Below are positions 12,501-24,536 of a stretch of DNA of 64,000 bases, piece by piece. The stretch comes from Thunnus maccoyii (lineage: Eukaryota; Chordata; Actinopteri; Scombriformes; Scombridae): the NCBI RefSeq assembly GCF_910596095.1, contig NC_056540.1, positions 17,448,501-17,512,500 on the forward strand, given 5' to 3'. How positions within the stretch are numbered: position 1 is the stretch's first letter; the number at the start of each line of letters is the position of its first letter. The notes under the pieces were generated by a model that did not search any database, was not told the DNA's origin, and saw only the letters and a program-made list of their open reading frames with translations. Position numbers and translations under genes: made by a program.

Positions 12501-13425
12501 ATCTGATAAGATGCACAACCGTGTGTTTTAAACATGACCGTGTTGGCTTCCTGAGCAGACACCAGGTGTTTCTGAAGAGTGTAAATAAAGCCACTGACAT
12601 GCTGTCAAAAGTGTTACGGATGATTTAACGAGCGATAAGAAGACTGGATCTCTAATGACTCTCTGGTTAGAGTTTTCTATCTTGACGCAGTACATCATCT
12701 ATATTTCATTTGGATCCATGTAGCTGATGCTCTTATCTAGCTCGTCTTACACTAATTGAGCAGGTAGGCATTCGATGTCTTACTGAAGGTCACTGTCAAG
12801 GAGTCTTCACTCTTTGTAAACTCACATTTGTTGTTGTCTATCTTTTTTTGCCCTCTCAGCTGTGACAGCAGTGTTCCTCGACCCGGACACAGCCTACCCC
12901 TGCCTCTGGGTGTCCCAGTGTTGTACCAGTGTCCAGGTGGGCAAAATCCAGCCCAACCTGCCCAACAACCCAGAGCGTTTCACCCGCTACAACATCGTTC
13001 TAGGCTCTGAAGCCTTCTCCTCAGGCAGACACTACTGGGAGGTGGAGGTGGGCTCCAAGACAGCGTGGGGTCTGGGTGTGGCCCTAGCCTCTGTCAACAG
13101 GAAGGAGGAGATCAGCCTCTGCCCAGATGATGGTTTCTGGACAATGGTGCTGAGGGACAACGGAAATGGCACCAGTGAGTACGAAGCGTGCACCGACTCA
13201 GAGGAGAGCTTGTTATATCCCCCCAAACCCCCCAGGAGGGTGGGGGTCTTTCTAGACTATGGTCGTGGTGAAGTATCCTTTTATGATGCTGGAGACATGA
13301 GTCACCTCTTCACCTTCTATGACGCGAATTTCAAAGAGCCTGTTTTCCCGTACTTCAACCCCTGGCCGATTATCAACGGATACAACTGGGAGCCGCTCAC
13401 CATAGTAACACCACACTGGAGGTAG
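7346..13425 (+). CDS. class IV TRIM E3 ligase (RING, B-box2, coiled coil, PRY-SPRY)
   Basis: Six coding exons: 7346-7867, 8583-8678 (the 96-nt exon usual in TRIMs), 11080-11349, 11570-11592 (a 23-nt microexon), 11905-12020 and 12860-13425. All phases agree, giving 530 aa. The RING finger has C16, C19, C31, H33, C36, C39, C54, C57 (C3HC4). A long Ser/Glu-rich linker (about 60-128) leads to one B-box2 (C130, H133, C141, D144, C149, C152, H158, H161). Residues 175-310 form a Glu/Lys/Leu-rich coiled coil. The last exon is PRY-SPRY with its three marks: L-D-P (F-L-D-P-D-T-A-Y-P), W-E-V-E-V and L-D-Y-G-R-G-E-V-S-F-Y. The family ubiquitinates targets bound by SPRY, often in innate immunity. The layout recalls TRIM39/69/105-type genes; I cannot fix the orthologue. 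The exon 3 acceptor reads ACAGAG|CGG, the only in-phase choice. Confidence 0.9.
9049..9070 (+). repeat. (CA)n microsatellite
   Basis: Uninterrupted CA dinucleotide run in TRIM intron 2, with CA-rich flanks on its left. Confidence 0.9.
9491..9556 (+). repeat. (GT)n microsatellite
   Basis: GT dinucleotide run of about 66 bp with a few GGGT and GTTT interruptions, in TRIM intron 2. It is long enough to be length-polymorphic. Confidence 0.9.
9960..10416 (-). repeat. interspersed repeat (AAGTACTTAAGTA family) split by a retroelement tail
   Basis: The ends (about 9983-10060 and 10322-10416) match the repeat also present at 20204-20440 and 54835-54943, marked by GTCAGATAAATGTAGTGGAG and by CTTGAGTAAACGTACTT. 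In between, about 10061-10321 is a different element ending in AAAGCATTTTGAATTGCA and ATACAAATGAAGTTTGATTG, the usual 3' tail of a fish non-LTR or SINE element. The second element therefore inserted into the first. Confidence 0.6.
10480..10840. repeat. GGCCCACAT-rich interspersed repeat
   Basis: TRIM intron 2 holds a block with repeated GGCCCAC/GTGGGC words, including an inverted pair around 10691-10715 (GGCCCACATTTAATTTGGGCC overlaps its own complement). It resembles a fish repeat with GGCCCA termini; the family is not assigned. Confidence 0.45.
12706..12802 (+). repeat. short SINE-like fish repeat
   Basis: The phrases TAGCTGATGCTCTTATCTAG, CGTCTTACACTAATTGAGC and CAGGTAGGCATTCGATGTCT follow the order of a very common teleost repeat (…AGCNGACGCTTTTATCC…ACTTACA…GAGCAGGTAGGG…). 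It lies about 60 bp upstream of the last TRIM exon. Confidence 0.65.
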
Positions 13426-13690
13426 ACGTCCCTTTTATACTGACGCTTGCCATCAGCTGGTTCAGATTGAAATCAGCAGCTAATAACTGTGCAGCGGAAC
13501 TCAGTTGGACTCTCTCATGAGCCTTCACAGCATTAACTGTTTGTCTTGAAAGTGTTTTCTATATAAAGTACATGTTGATGATAAACAGGTAACCCTGTTA
13601 CATTCCTGTAAAGCTAGACAGAAGATAAAACTACTTGATCAAAGACAAACGACACTTTAAAGGACATGGCTGATGATATATTGTATTGTT

Positions 13691-14204
13691 CTTATTGCCA
13701 AAAATCCCATGAAAAGACCAAAACCAACAATTAACTGATTCTGCCAACAAGTTTTGTCTGTTTAGCCAAAACCTGATAAATCTTATTCCTCCATTGTTGT
13801 CCTAAAACAAAAAAAACAATTTAACAACATACAGTTGTAGTGGGTGACATGTTTTTTTGTTGCCACTAATGCAGCACTTTAGTTTATTCACAGTCTCACA
13901 TACACCGTCCAGCTGCTGTAAATACTCACTAGTGCATCAAATGTGTATTAATCCGCGCCTGAAAGTAGTCCCAAACAAAGGCTCTATTTCCTATTATTTG
14001 AAAAATGTTACCTAAAACCTAGAGTGCCCAGCTGTTTGAGAAAATTCCTCAATCTTTTTAAAACATTTGATTATTTGTGACCCGTTTTTAAAGACTTAAA
14101 CCTTGAGTAGAAATTAATGGGTTTTTGGGCTGAGCGCCAAATAAGTATTGAGAGACGAACATGTTGTTGGTTTTGGTCTTTTCATGGGATGTGTTAACAA
14201 TAAG
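13691..14204. mobile_element. MITE-like element with about 40-bp inverted ends
   Basis: The left arm 13691-13730 and right arm 14164-14204 are inverted copies: CCCATGAAAAGACCAAAACC on the left, GGTTTTGGTCTTTTCATGGG on the right. The interior is about 430 bp and non-coding. It starts 266 bp downstream of the TRIM stop codon, so it may lie in the 3' UTR. Confidence 0.7.
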
Positions 14205-14502
14205 AAAAACATTGATTGACACCAGTTCCAAGATTTTGTATTAGTTCTGAATTCACTGGAAAAGGAGTAAGGCACATTGCTTACTAGAAATGTAAAAAAA
14301 ACAAAACAACAACTTCATTTGGAGAGTTGGAGCAGAAACACCTTTGGATTTTATTAATTTTATTGCAATATCTTACAATGTGTTTTGTAACAACATCTAA
14401 CAATATAACAACATTATGTATTTTTCACTGTTTTTGTATGTCCTACCCTGGTATTCTAATGATATGTTCGTCTAAAACAGAGACATGTATGGTAGATTTA
14501 CA

Positions 14503-14800
14503 GGTGCAGTGTGTGGGATTTAGTGGCATCTAGTGGTGAGGTTTTTCAACAAACTGAATAACACCCACACTAACCCCCCCTGCCCTACCCCTCTTCCAAG
14601 CATGTAGAAGGCCCTCTCTAGAGCCAGTGTTTGGTTTGTCTGTTCTGGGGTACTGTAACATGGTGGTGCAACATGGTGGGCTCCATGGAAGAGGACCTGC
14701 TCCCTATGTAGATTTAAAAGGCTTATTCTAAGGTAAAGAAAAAAATTCTGATTTTCAGTCGATATACATTAATTAAAACATACATTCTACACACTGCACC
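14503..14800. mobile_element. MITE with GGTGCAGTGTGT termini
   Basis: Begins GGTGCAGTGTGTGGGATTTA and ends with the complement (ACACACTGCACC, 14789-14800). The interior carries phrases of a very common percomorph repeat (TAGTGGCATCTAGTGGTGAG; AGGCCCTCTCTAGAGCCAGT; GGAAGAGGACCTGCTCCCTA). It appears to be a deleted copy. Confidence 0.8.
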
Positions 14801-14812
14801 TTTAACACAAGT

Positions 14813-17746
14813 AATTACGACTTATGATGAAATTTTCCCTTGACCACCAAATTTGTTCCTCATGACTCTTTAAAATTTGGTTTTAATATATTTTCCATGT
14901 GAGCTTCCAAGTCCAGATCAGAGTAAACACTGTAGATATTTGAGATTTTAATAATATGATTAAATTTCCCACTGAGGTTGGTTTTTTTTCCATCAGATGG
15001 TGCCCAAAACCAACTTTGAAAGCAGAATTACTCTGCTCTCCAGTGGTCCTCATAACAGGACTCTGGGCTTTTATAAACTATATTTATGGAAGAGTTCTTC
15101 TCAATAACTGCTGAAGAATTATTTATCACCAGTTTTTCTGCTGTAGCTGGTACACTAATAAACCAAAGATCCACTGAGGCACCTGAGTTAACCGTTGCTG
15201 TGGTCTCACATACCTGCACAGATGTGGAAACAATGTGATCTAGTGTGGCAAACACCTTTGTGGAGCTGATGATGTTAATTTTTTTTTATGTTGATGAACA
15301 AACTTGACAATATAATGCAAAGAAGCACAACAGCACCAGACACTACAGGCACTACAGAGTTGCAGTAACATCCTCTTTGACAACAAAAACTGAACGTTCA
15401 ATTTATGGTATTGCATCCAGTGGCTGTAAGTATCTGTTTTCAAGATAATTGATTAGATGTCACCCAAGTGTTTGATCTTTGTGTTTACCTGTTAGGGATA
15501 TGTCAGTGTTTCTATTTCAGTTAAGCAAGGTTAATGAGTTCTTTCATGCCAATTGAACAATCTGGTAACCTGTCACTTGTAGTACGGACAAATAAATAAT
15601 GAGAATTAGTCTGACCCATATAAAATTATCTGTGTCTGTTTAATCTCTCTGCGTCAACTGTCGATACATTAACCATAGAATGGTCTTAAGGCTTTACCTG
15701 TCAGGGTTGTGACCAGTGCAACCCTCTTCTCCTGTAACTGTCCTGATCTGTAATTAGATATTATTGGAGCCTTGTACACATGCAGTAACACAAGCCTTCA
15801 CTTCTACATTACTGCCCAGCCACCACTCCTTCTGTCATTCATCCCCGTCTTTGTTCGGTTTAAGTGAAGGTCAAGGTGATAAGAGATGAAAGTGGTTCTC
15901 CAAAAGTAAGAAAAGTTTTTGTCTTTTTACACTTTCTGTCTGAAAGTTCTGCTTCATTCCACCCCTCATCTTTCTTTTCATCTCGTTCATGCATCCATTA
16001 TCTTTCCCTCTTCTCAGATGACAGATCTCTTCCCAAAATACAACCCCTATTTTTAACCCTCGGTGCGTGTAACTCTTTTCTGTAATGGATCTCTTTTCTG
16101 CCTTCGCTCAAGAATTTGCCGCTCCCCTCCCCATCAATAATCAATGAGGAGAGGGATGGCGAGAGAGGCTGAAGGAAGATGGAGAGGGTGAGCGACTGAA
16201 AGACGGGAGTTGAAGTGATAAATGGAAACCTCATTAGAAACTGGAGAGAAGTCAGCCTATACATTATCCCGTAGTTTGGGGAATATACATTATCGGCGTG
16301 TGTTTCAGTTTGACAAATGTTTGATGCAGGCTAAAAGGAGATGCAGAGAAGGAAAGGAGGAGGGAGAGGGATGGAGGGAGATTTCAAGGGAGGCGGTTGA
16401 GGGCAAAATAAGTGAGAAAAAACATTGATAGGACATTTTTATTCATAAAGAGTTAGACAAAAGCCACAAAGCTATACAGCTTTTTTTAAAAGAGCTGAAC
16501 AGCACAACAATATGTTAATATGTTTACACGCTTCTGTTCATTTACGTCTAAAAATACAGGTCACTGGTGATTTGTTATGTTCACCTGTGTGTGCATGTGT
16601 GTGTACTCAGCCATGATTGTTGTACAGGATTATGCACGCAGGACAACGTTGAGGTGATCTGTTATAGCTAAACAAAAGTCTTTCATCTTCACATAGCTGC
16701 TGCTGTGTTTGTTGTATCCCTCCCTCTCTATCTCTCTCCCTCTCTGTGTTGCTAAATGAATAGCTGACCTGTGCACCTCGAAAAAGAATCCAATTTGTGT
16801 AACAACAAAGGCTCCTGATATGACAGGGGATTGAGGGCGGATAGATTGAGAGAGACAGGGAAAAGGAGAAGCAATGAGGATTACTGTCAGAGTGAAATGG
16901 TGGTGACAAGAAAGAGGCAAAGACAAGATGAGGGTGATTCTGAGAAAAAATAAAGATAAGGAGGGAGAAGGTGAGTGAAAGAGGCCAGGAAAACATAACA
17001 GAAAAACACAAGATATTTATTAGGAGGTGGAGGAGCAAAAACACATTTCATGAAAGGATATAAACACTGATGACAAGGAGGGTAGTTGAGACAAAGTGCC
17101 TTGGCAACAGGAGGAATGTTTACCTGCAATTAAGAGGAAAAGGCGGAAAAAGGGGAGGAAGAGAACGAGGGAGAGAGAGGTCGACGTGTCACAGGTAGAT
17201 AGTGTGAGAGAGGTAAAGTGTAGGAGGTATAGAGTGTCACCTAAAGGACCAAGAGGTAGCGAGCAGGGGGGCAGAGCTGCAGGAACTCCCAGAGCCTCAA
17301 CAACAGCTGATGATAAAAACCTCCTGACCTGCACACACAAAGAGGGAAGATATGGACAGAAGCAGGGTGCAACACTGAGGAAAACAACTGGAGGAAATAA
17401 CTTTAATTATTACAGGACAGAGAGGAGGAAATAGAAAAACATTTGAGGTTATATTTTTCCTGAAATTCCTTGATTAATTCTCTATCTCTCTTTTTTTTTT
17501 TTTTTTATTACCTGGATCGAAAAAAGATTGCCACTGTATCAACAACGGAGCTGATATTTCGAGCAATTTTTGAGGGAAATTGATAAGTCTAAGGACCTCT
17601 TTAGCTGAGTCTGTGGTGGATTTTCACACATAGAATAAGAGAAAAACACAAGAGAGGAGAACAGGGAAGAGGAAAGAGAGAGGGTGAGGGAGGGGGAGGT
17701 AGAGCGAGCGAGGGAGAGAGAGAGTGTGTGAGCCTGTGACACCAAG
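14813..17746. other. intergenic; purine-rich upstream region of the CaBP gene
   Basis: No coding exon recognised. From about 16100 the plus strand becomes strongly purine-rich (many GAGAGA/GGAGG runs), including a GA-rich tract at 17635-17730 directly before the long-form start codon. This is the probable promoter and leader of the long CaBP transcript; no clear TATA box is seen. Confidence 0.45.
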
Positions 17747-17847
17747 ATGTTCATGATCATTCGAGAGTTGCCCGCCGGAGGAGGCGGTGCTGCTGGAGCG
17801 ATGAGCGTGCCACAGGAGAGGTCTGCAAAACAGGTGTGTGTAAATAT

Positions 17848-17912
<65 letters not shown>

Positions 17913-20900
17913 AGTATTTATGTGTGAAATTATCTCTGTCTGTCCTTATAAATTCTTACGCTTTTCTGTGTGAATATATGCAACTGTTTTATTATAAGTA
18001 GATTTGAGTGGCAAACAAAAGTTGAATTAATTTTGTTTTACATGAAATTAATGATGTAATATATTGAAGATAACTTAAATATTTGCTGTACAGGGAAAAA
18101 TATGTGTCTCCATGTTTGGTAAATTTTGAAGTTTTCAGATAAAGTGAATTACTATAAATGCTCCTTTATATGTCTATGTGTTTCGCTCCAAATTGCCACT
18201 GAATTATCCAAGAAAATTAATTATATGAAGCCTAAAAAATACAGATTTTCTTATTTTTATGAAATTTGACATTCTGGTGATACACGATTTTAATAACAAT
18301 GCTATGCATTTGGCATGTTCATGAATAAGTTTAATTTATTTATATGTCACGGTTCTAGATCAGCTGTAACAAAGTGCTTCACAATACAAGACAATAAGAT
18401 TTTAAATGGTCAGATGTCTTAAATCTTCTGATTGCAGTAACACTGAATTCTCAAGTTTTCAAAAAGTGTGTTTGTGTGAACGCATTTGAACTATTTGTCA
18501 CCATGTTTTGCATCTGTACGTCAGAAATAAGGTTTGAACACAGACTTCACCAGTCTGACCTCAGTTCCTCAAACCCTCTGTCCCCCCACCTACAGGTGCA
18601 GGCCTCCATCAAGAAGAAGGTGGGGAAGCAGAAGAAGAGAACCAATGACAATGTAATGCTTGACGGAGACATCCAAACCGCCGCACAGCAGCCCCCTCGC
18701 CATCAGAGACCCGTCCAGATCCCCCAGACGACCGCGGCTGCTGAGGACAGAGAGGCGCTGGAGGAGAAGCTGGAGGAGATGATGGAGGGACCGCAGAGGA
18801 AAAAGAAGGAGAGAGAGAAGGAGGTGGAGCCCGTAGACCTGCTGCCCATAGTGGACTCTGTGTTTGGACAGGTAGGAACCATCTGCTGCAATGTGTGTGT
18901 GTGTACTCATGCTGTTGGGACTTGAGAGTGTGTGTATCTGTGTGTGCATGCTTGTGTGCATGTGAGTTTCTGCCACTTCTGCCACTCTGTGTGTGTACCC
19001 ATGTGTGTGTGTGTTTCATGTCCACCCATGTGCTGCTGCATCAAGTTTTCTGGCTGATTGAATGTCTCGTCAACGGCTTGATTGAAACCCTAAGCCTCCA
19101 ATTCAAATTTAAAGCCCGGCTGTGTCTCAGTTTTCCTAAATAAGCCGTGTCTCCCACACACTCCTGACCTCTTTGAGGGCATAAAGCTGCCTTCAAGGCA
19201 GTGACACAAACGTTAACCATTTTGCCTTCTTCGTTTAACCCCAAATCCTTTCTGGAAATGGCGAGAGCAGCAAAGCGAAAGCTGAAGCTAAGGATGGAAA
19301 TAGCGTGTGTTTGAGAGGATTTAAGCTCCTTTACTTTGGGAAACATTACGAAAGTTTAATCCGTAACAGATACGGCCATAGTCAGCCAGAGATGTGATGA
19401 ATACCCTATCTCTGCTGCCATTGTATCAGCTTGGTATCGCATCACATCCCATCACTCACATGGTAAAGCAGTGATACATGACACGGCACGGTAGGCTACA
19501 GCATTACAGCATCTGTCACCCCGGGGTTAGACATGTAGGATTGTGGTGTGAGAAAGTGTTTTTGTGTGTGTATAAAAATAAAATCAAAAGAGATTAAGTT
19601 AGAGCTTCGCTCTCTCTCCCTGATACTTACCTCAGCATGGCTCGTGAGTCATTCTGGATTTCTTCTGATATGAGGAAAGAGTCACATCCACCTGCTCACG
19701 TCAGCAAACTCTGGAGGGAGTGATGATGAACAGGGCTGAGGTTAGAAACAGGAAATCAATATATTTAAAAAAAAGTGATGTCTGTGGTGATGTAAGTTAT
19801 CCAAAATAAGAGAAAACAACTGAGTGAGTGGGAGCAAGGACGCAGAATCTGGAGGGAAGAGGAGAGAAGCAGTTCTGACTACATTATTAGAAGATTGATT
19901 TTTTCTTCATTGCACTGTTTGGCCATTCTGACAACTAGTGCATTGTAGCATGAAACTAACATACGAGCATGTGATGTTCCCAGAGACCTTCAACCCCCAC
20001 ATACTGAGCTGAAATCAAACAGATGGAGCTTGTAGAAAGGCTCACACAAACTCATTATCTTCTTAAAGATTTCATAAATTGAGTTACACACATTATATAA
20101 TAACCACGTATACATTTGTAATTTCCTAAATATTTCCTAATATTTTCCAAGGAAGTTTCCTAGAAATAACTATATAATTTGGCACCTCTTTTAGTTAGGT
20201 TTTTAGCGATGGTGGAAAGTAACTAATTATTTTCACTCAATAAGGTACTTAAGTAAAAATACCTTCATAAAAATGATCTCTATTCAATTTTGCTTTATAC
20301 TCCACAACATTTTGAAAGAAAATATTGTACTTTTAATTGCTACAGTTAGTTTACAGATGAAGACAGATTCATGTATCAATAATAGTAATCTAATAATATA
20401 AGTAGTGAGTATTTTACTTGAGAAATTTTAAGTAATCTTCTGCCCTCATGATTGACTGTGAAAACAGCGATACAAATCACAAAGACAGAAAGACGATACC
20501 ATGAACAAGTCAGACCAAACATTAGCAACACTTTAGCAGACAGCTAGTATAGCGGCTAGCTTGGTTAGCAGTACACTAATCATAGAAAAACTAACAAATC
20601 AACAATTACAAAACAGCGGTGATGAAAAGAATACCTACAAATAACGCTTTAACGAGGACATTTGCAGAGCAGATAAAAGATGCCTGTCAATATTTGCTGG
20701 GACACAGATCTGACAAAATGGCGGACAGAACAATGTCAGTTAAGCTGCAGCTGCTGTAGAACTCTGCCAGCAGGGGTTGCTACTAGCAACAGAATGCTAA
20801 GTACATTTTGTTGCTTCTAGCAACAGAATGTTCAGCTGAAAAAAACCTACTGCTTGTGGCAGAACAAGTACAATTTGTTGCTGGTATCTCTTTACTTTGA

Positions 20901-23900
20901 ATCAAATATTATCTTTAATGCAGTGCTTGTAAAGGTGTGTTCAGAAAGTGTGAGTTTGACCGCTGCCTAATATTAGCTACTTTAGCTTAATTATGCTAAC
21001 ACATCAGGTAACATTATCAAGTAAGTTACTGAAATACTGCGATAATAATCCAGCTCAGTGCAAGTCCCGAAGCCAGGGAGAGCAGCAGGTGAGCCAAATG
21101 TCAATCACAGCTGACAATCAATGCTGAAACAGCAGACATCAAATTTAGCGATTGAGACCATAATGACTCATTGAAAAAAACTATTGACTTAGTATTTCTG
21201 GAGAGAAGTTGACATTGCACTTTATAGTACTTCTGCAATGACTTCCGCCTCAAGCCCTGGTAGAAACTACTTCTTTCTGTTATTTCTCTCCAGTCTGTCT
21301 CCTTTCTTCTTTCATTCTAATTTGCACCTAATCATGTCTTTTCATTGACTTTGTATGTAATCGTGCCATGTCTAAAATTCGCTTCGCATTCTGTTTTAAC
21401 ACACAATAATATTATTTTAAATGGGGGAGAGTAAAGAATCTAAGTACTGCTTCCTCGACCACACTTTAGTTTATAAGTTGATTTCCAGAAGAACTTTCCT
21501 CAAAGAAGCTCTCAATTTAAATCCAATTAAAATTCATTATAAATTTTATTATTGCTAACTTTATTCTCCTTATGCCTAAATGTTGAATTATACTGCATGC
21601 TTGCCTGAGAACTAATTTCACATTTTTGCATGTTCAGCTGACCTGCTGTTTACTGTCTAAAAGACTCTCCAGGTTAAATTAGCTTTTCATTAGAACGAAT
21701 TAACTGCAAATGTACCAGTTGAACACTGTGTCTAAAGTATTTTACCTATAATTAGCATCAAAACACACAGTTCTTTCCGGGCAACTTCTTGGAAATTACT
21801 ATTAAATTATGGACCTGTATAAAAACCTCACAAGATAACAGTCTGAGGCTCCTTCCTTCCTTCCTTTCCTCCTTCCTTGCTCCGTCTTCTCTGTCTCTTC
21901 TCTTTTTCTGATAGACAGCTCTTGTTACTGGACACCAGCTGATGAACATCTGAGACCAGATCAACACACACAAAGTTCGTCATGAAGGCACATCAGTACA
22001 CTGAGTCCAAAACAAAGAACGGAGTCACATTACCAGACTGTTGCGTATCACTCATACATACGGTACACACACACAATGCATGATCAATGTCACAAGTGTG
22101 TGTGATAAATTAACAACGGCGAGTGTGACAGTCATTCAATGCAGGCTTACATAAGCAATTGAAAAGTGATCAAAACATAAACCTAGTAACATAAATCCTT
22201 CCCCACAGATCACACACACAACATCTCATTTGAGTAATTAATTGAAACCACGAGTAAGAGAGAACCAACCTGGTAATTAACCAGACTTAATGGTATTGGT
22301 TGTGTCTTTGGTTATTAATGCAGCTGCTGGTGTCAGTTTTGTGTGACACACAATCATCAAGGTGAATCATGAAGGAACTCAATGAAAAGCTCATTTGGTT
22401 GATAAAGTCGTATTGTGGTGTGTAGAGCTGATGAGCCTTCAGTGATGTGAGTAAGTGGACTCGTGCTAATAGAAATGTTCGGGGTTGTAAATAGGTGGGG
22501 ATGATCTGTGATGGATACAAGTAGCTGCACTGACTGATGGAGTTGTTTTGTTTGTTGTTTGACTAAAACTGCCTCATAACTTAAAAGTACTTGGTCTTTT
22601 AGAGTTAAGATTCACTGTCAGCTGTGGTGATATATAGATATGTGATAGATAAGAGGTATATAGGACTACTAATAAGTGAAATACATCATACAGTAAATAT
22701 GTAAAGGAACATAGATGTAAATGAGTTAAACAACATTGTTTACTTATGTAAGATAACATGTCAACATTAAAAATTATAGGTTTTCAAATGTTAACTTAGT
22801 TTTTGTTTTTTATTGTTGTGCTTTGGCATCATATATTACTTTATACGTCTAGTGTCACATTTTAAATTCAGATGTAAAAACTGCCATTACATAAGAAACT
22901 ACTTCTGTTTCATGCATGATAAATAATTGCACATAAACAGCACAGGTGAAGATGTAACTTTCACATAGAAAATATTCTATTTACACTGTATGTAAATCAA
23001 CATCTTAAAGGCATTTATGCTTTGAGTTTGCATGCAGGTTTTCAATATATGACTTTTGTGGAAGTGTTTGCACAAACAGTTACAAAATACAAACAAAATA
23101 TTACGTAATAATTTCGTAATAATTTCTTGAATGGGGTATGGAAGAGTGCTTCGAAATACCTCAGATGATCTGATTTTCTGACAATATTAACTCCAGCGCA
23201 GATTTTATCAGTGGCAGCTTGGGAGAAGATATAATTTTCCCTTACTCTTTATGAGTATCACATGTTTTTAAAAATGGCCTTGTTATACCCACAGGCAGCA
23301 CTCATACAGTATCTGTCCACATGGTGAATAGATCACAGTGACACTTTTTCAGTGTAAACAGACTGTTTTTACTCAAGAACTTTTTCCGGGTAAAGTTTTC
23401 AATTACAGTGGTCGCTCTTAAGCTGAACATCTTTCAGTGATGGCTCAATCTTCCCAAAACTTCTGCTAAAAGTAGAAGTTGGATCATTACTGTCTCAGTC
23501 TGTCACTGCAGCAGCTGTCAGATGAAGCTATTAGAAGTGTCCTAAAGCAGCCTCTAGTGGTGACAGCTGCTTTTAGCAACAGAGATGTCAGATGTCACTA
23601 TAATGTTTTATCTAATGGAGGTTTGAGTATGTTTCATTCAACCATATGTTTCTTTGCCATTAAAATCTCAGAGAGATTACGAGCAACCCTGCATTATGTT
23701 TTATCTGAGAATAGTTTAGGTTTTACAAGAATTATGTTACATCACCAACACATTATTCTTTTAAAATATTTATTTTAAAATAGTCAACTTTATTTATTTG
23801 CAACAAATTAAATTAACAAGTTAACTCAGGTTATGGAGCAGGAACACACCTCTAGTCACCTGTCGAGCCTACCGTGATTAACCCCTACGCGCCTGTTAGT

Positions 23901-24492
23901 CTCAGTTTCCTCTTCCTCACATCCATCCTCAACATTCAATACCTCCTCATGTCATTAAACCTTTAATCACATCTTGCTGTGGTGTGGTCCTTGTTAGTGA
24001 ACCTAAAGAATTGTGAATTGGGAGATCGGTAAAGGCATCTTGATTTATTTTTTGATATTCAGACATATTACATTTAAATATTCCTTTCTGTGCATGTACC
24101 AGAAATAATAAATGTTTTATTGTATGATTGATTAATTATTAACAAAAACACTAAATTGCTAGGGTCATAAATAACTAAATTATATATAATTGTATAGATT
24201 TCCATTTCTATAGAAACACTTTTATTTCACCAACAATAAACCTCTTTTTTAACTTTTTTAATACGGACTGTGTAGTAAAGTCTTGTCCTGTAAGAATTTC
24301 ACTAATTAGCACTTTTAATTTTCTAACACAATGAAAATACCCAGCTAATATAATTTTTACTTCTCTCGCTGTTTCTATACTGTATCTATAGTGTTAATAC
24401 TACAATAATTACAGAGTGAGTGCCAGTTTTGGAGAAAGAACATTTGAAGCCGAAATTGGATCCATGAGGTGTAAAATTTAACTCCTGACGTG

Positions 24493-24536
<44 letters not shown>

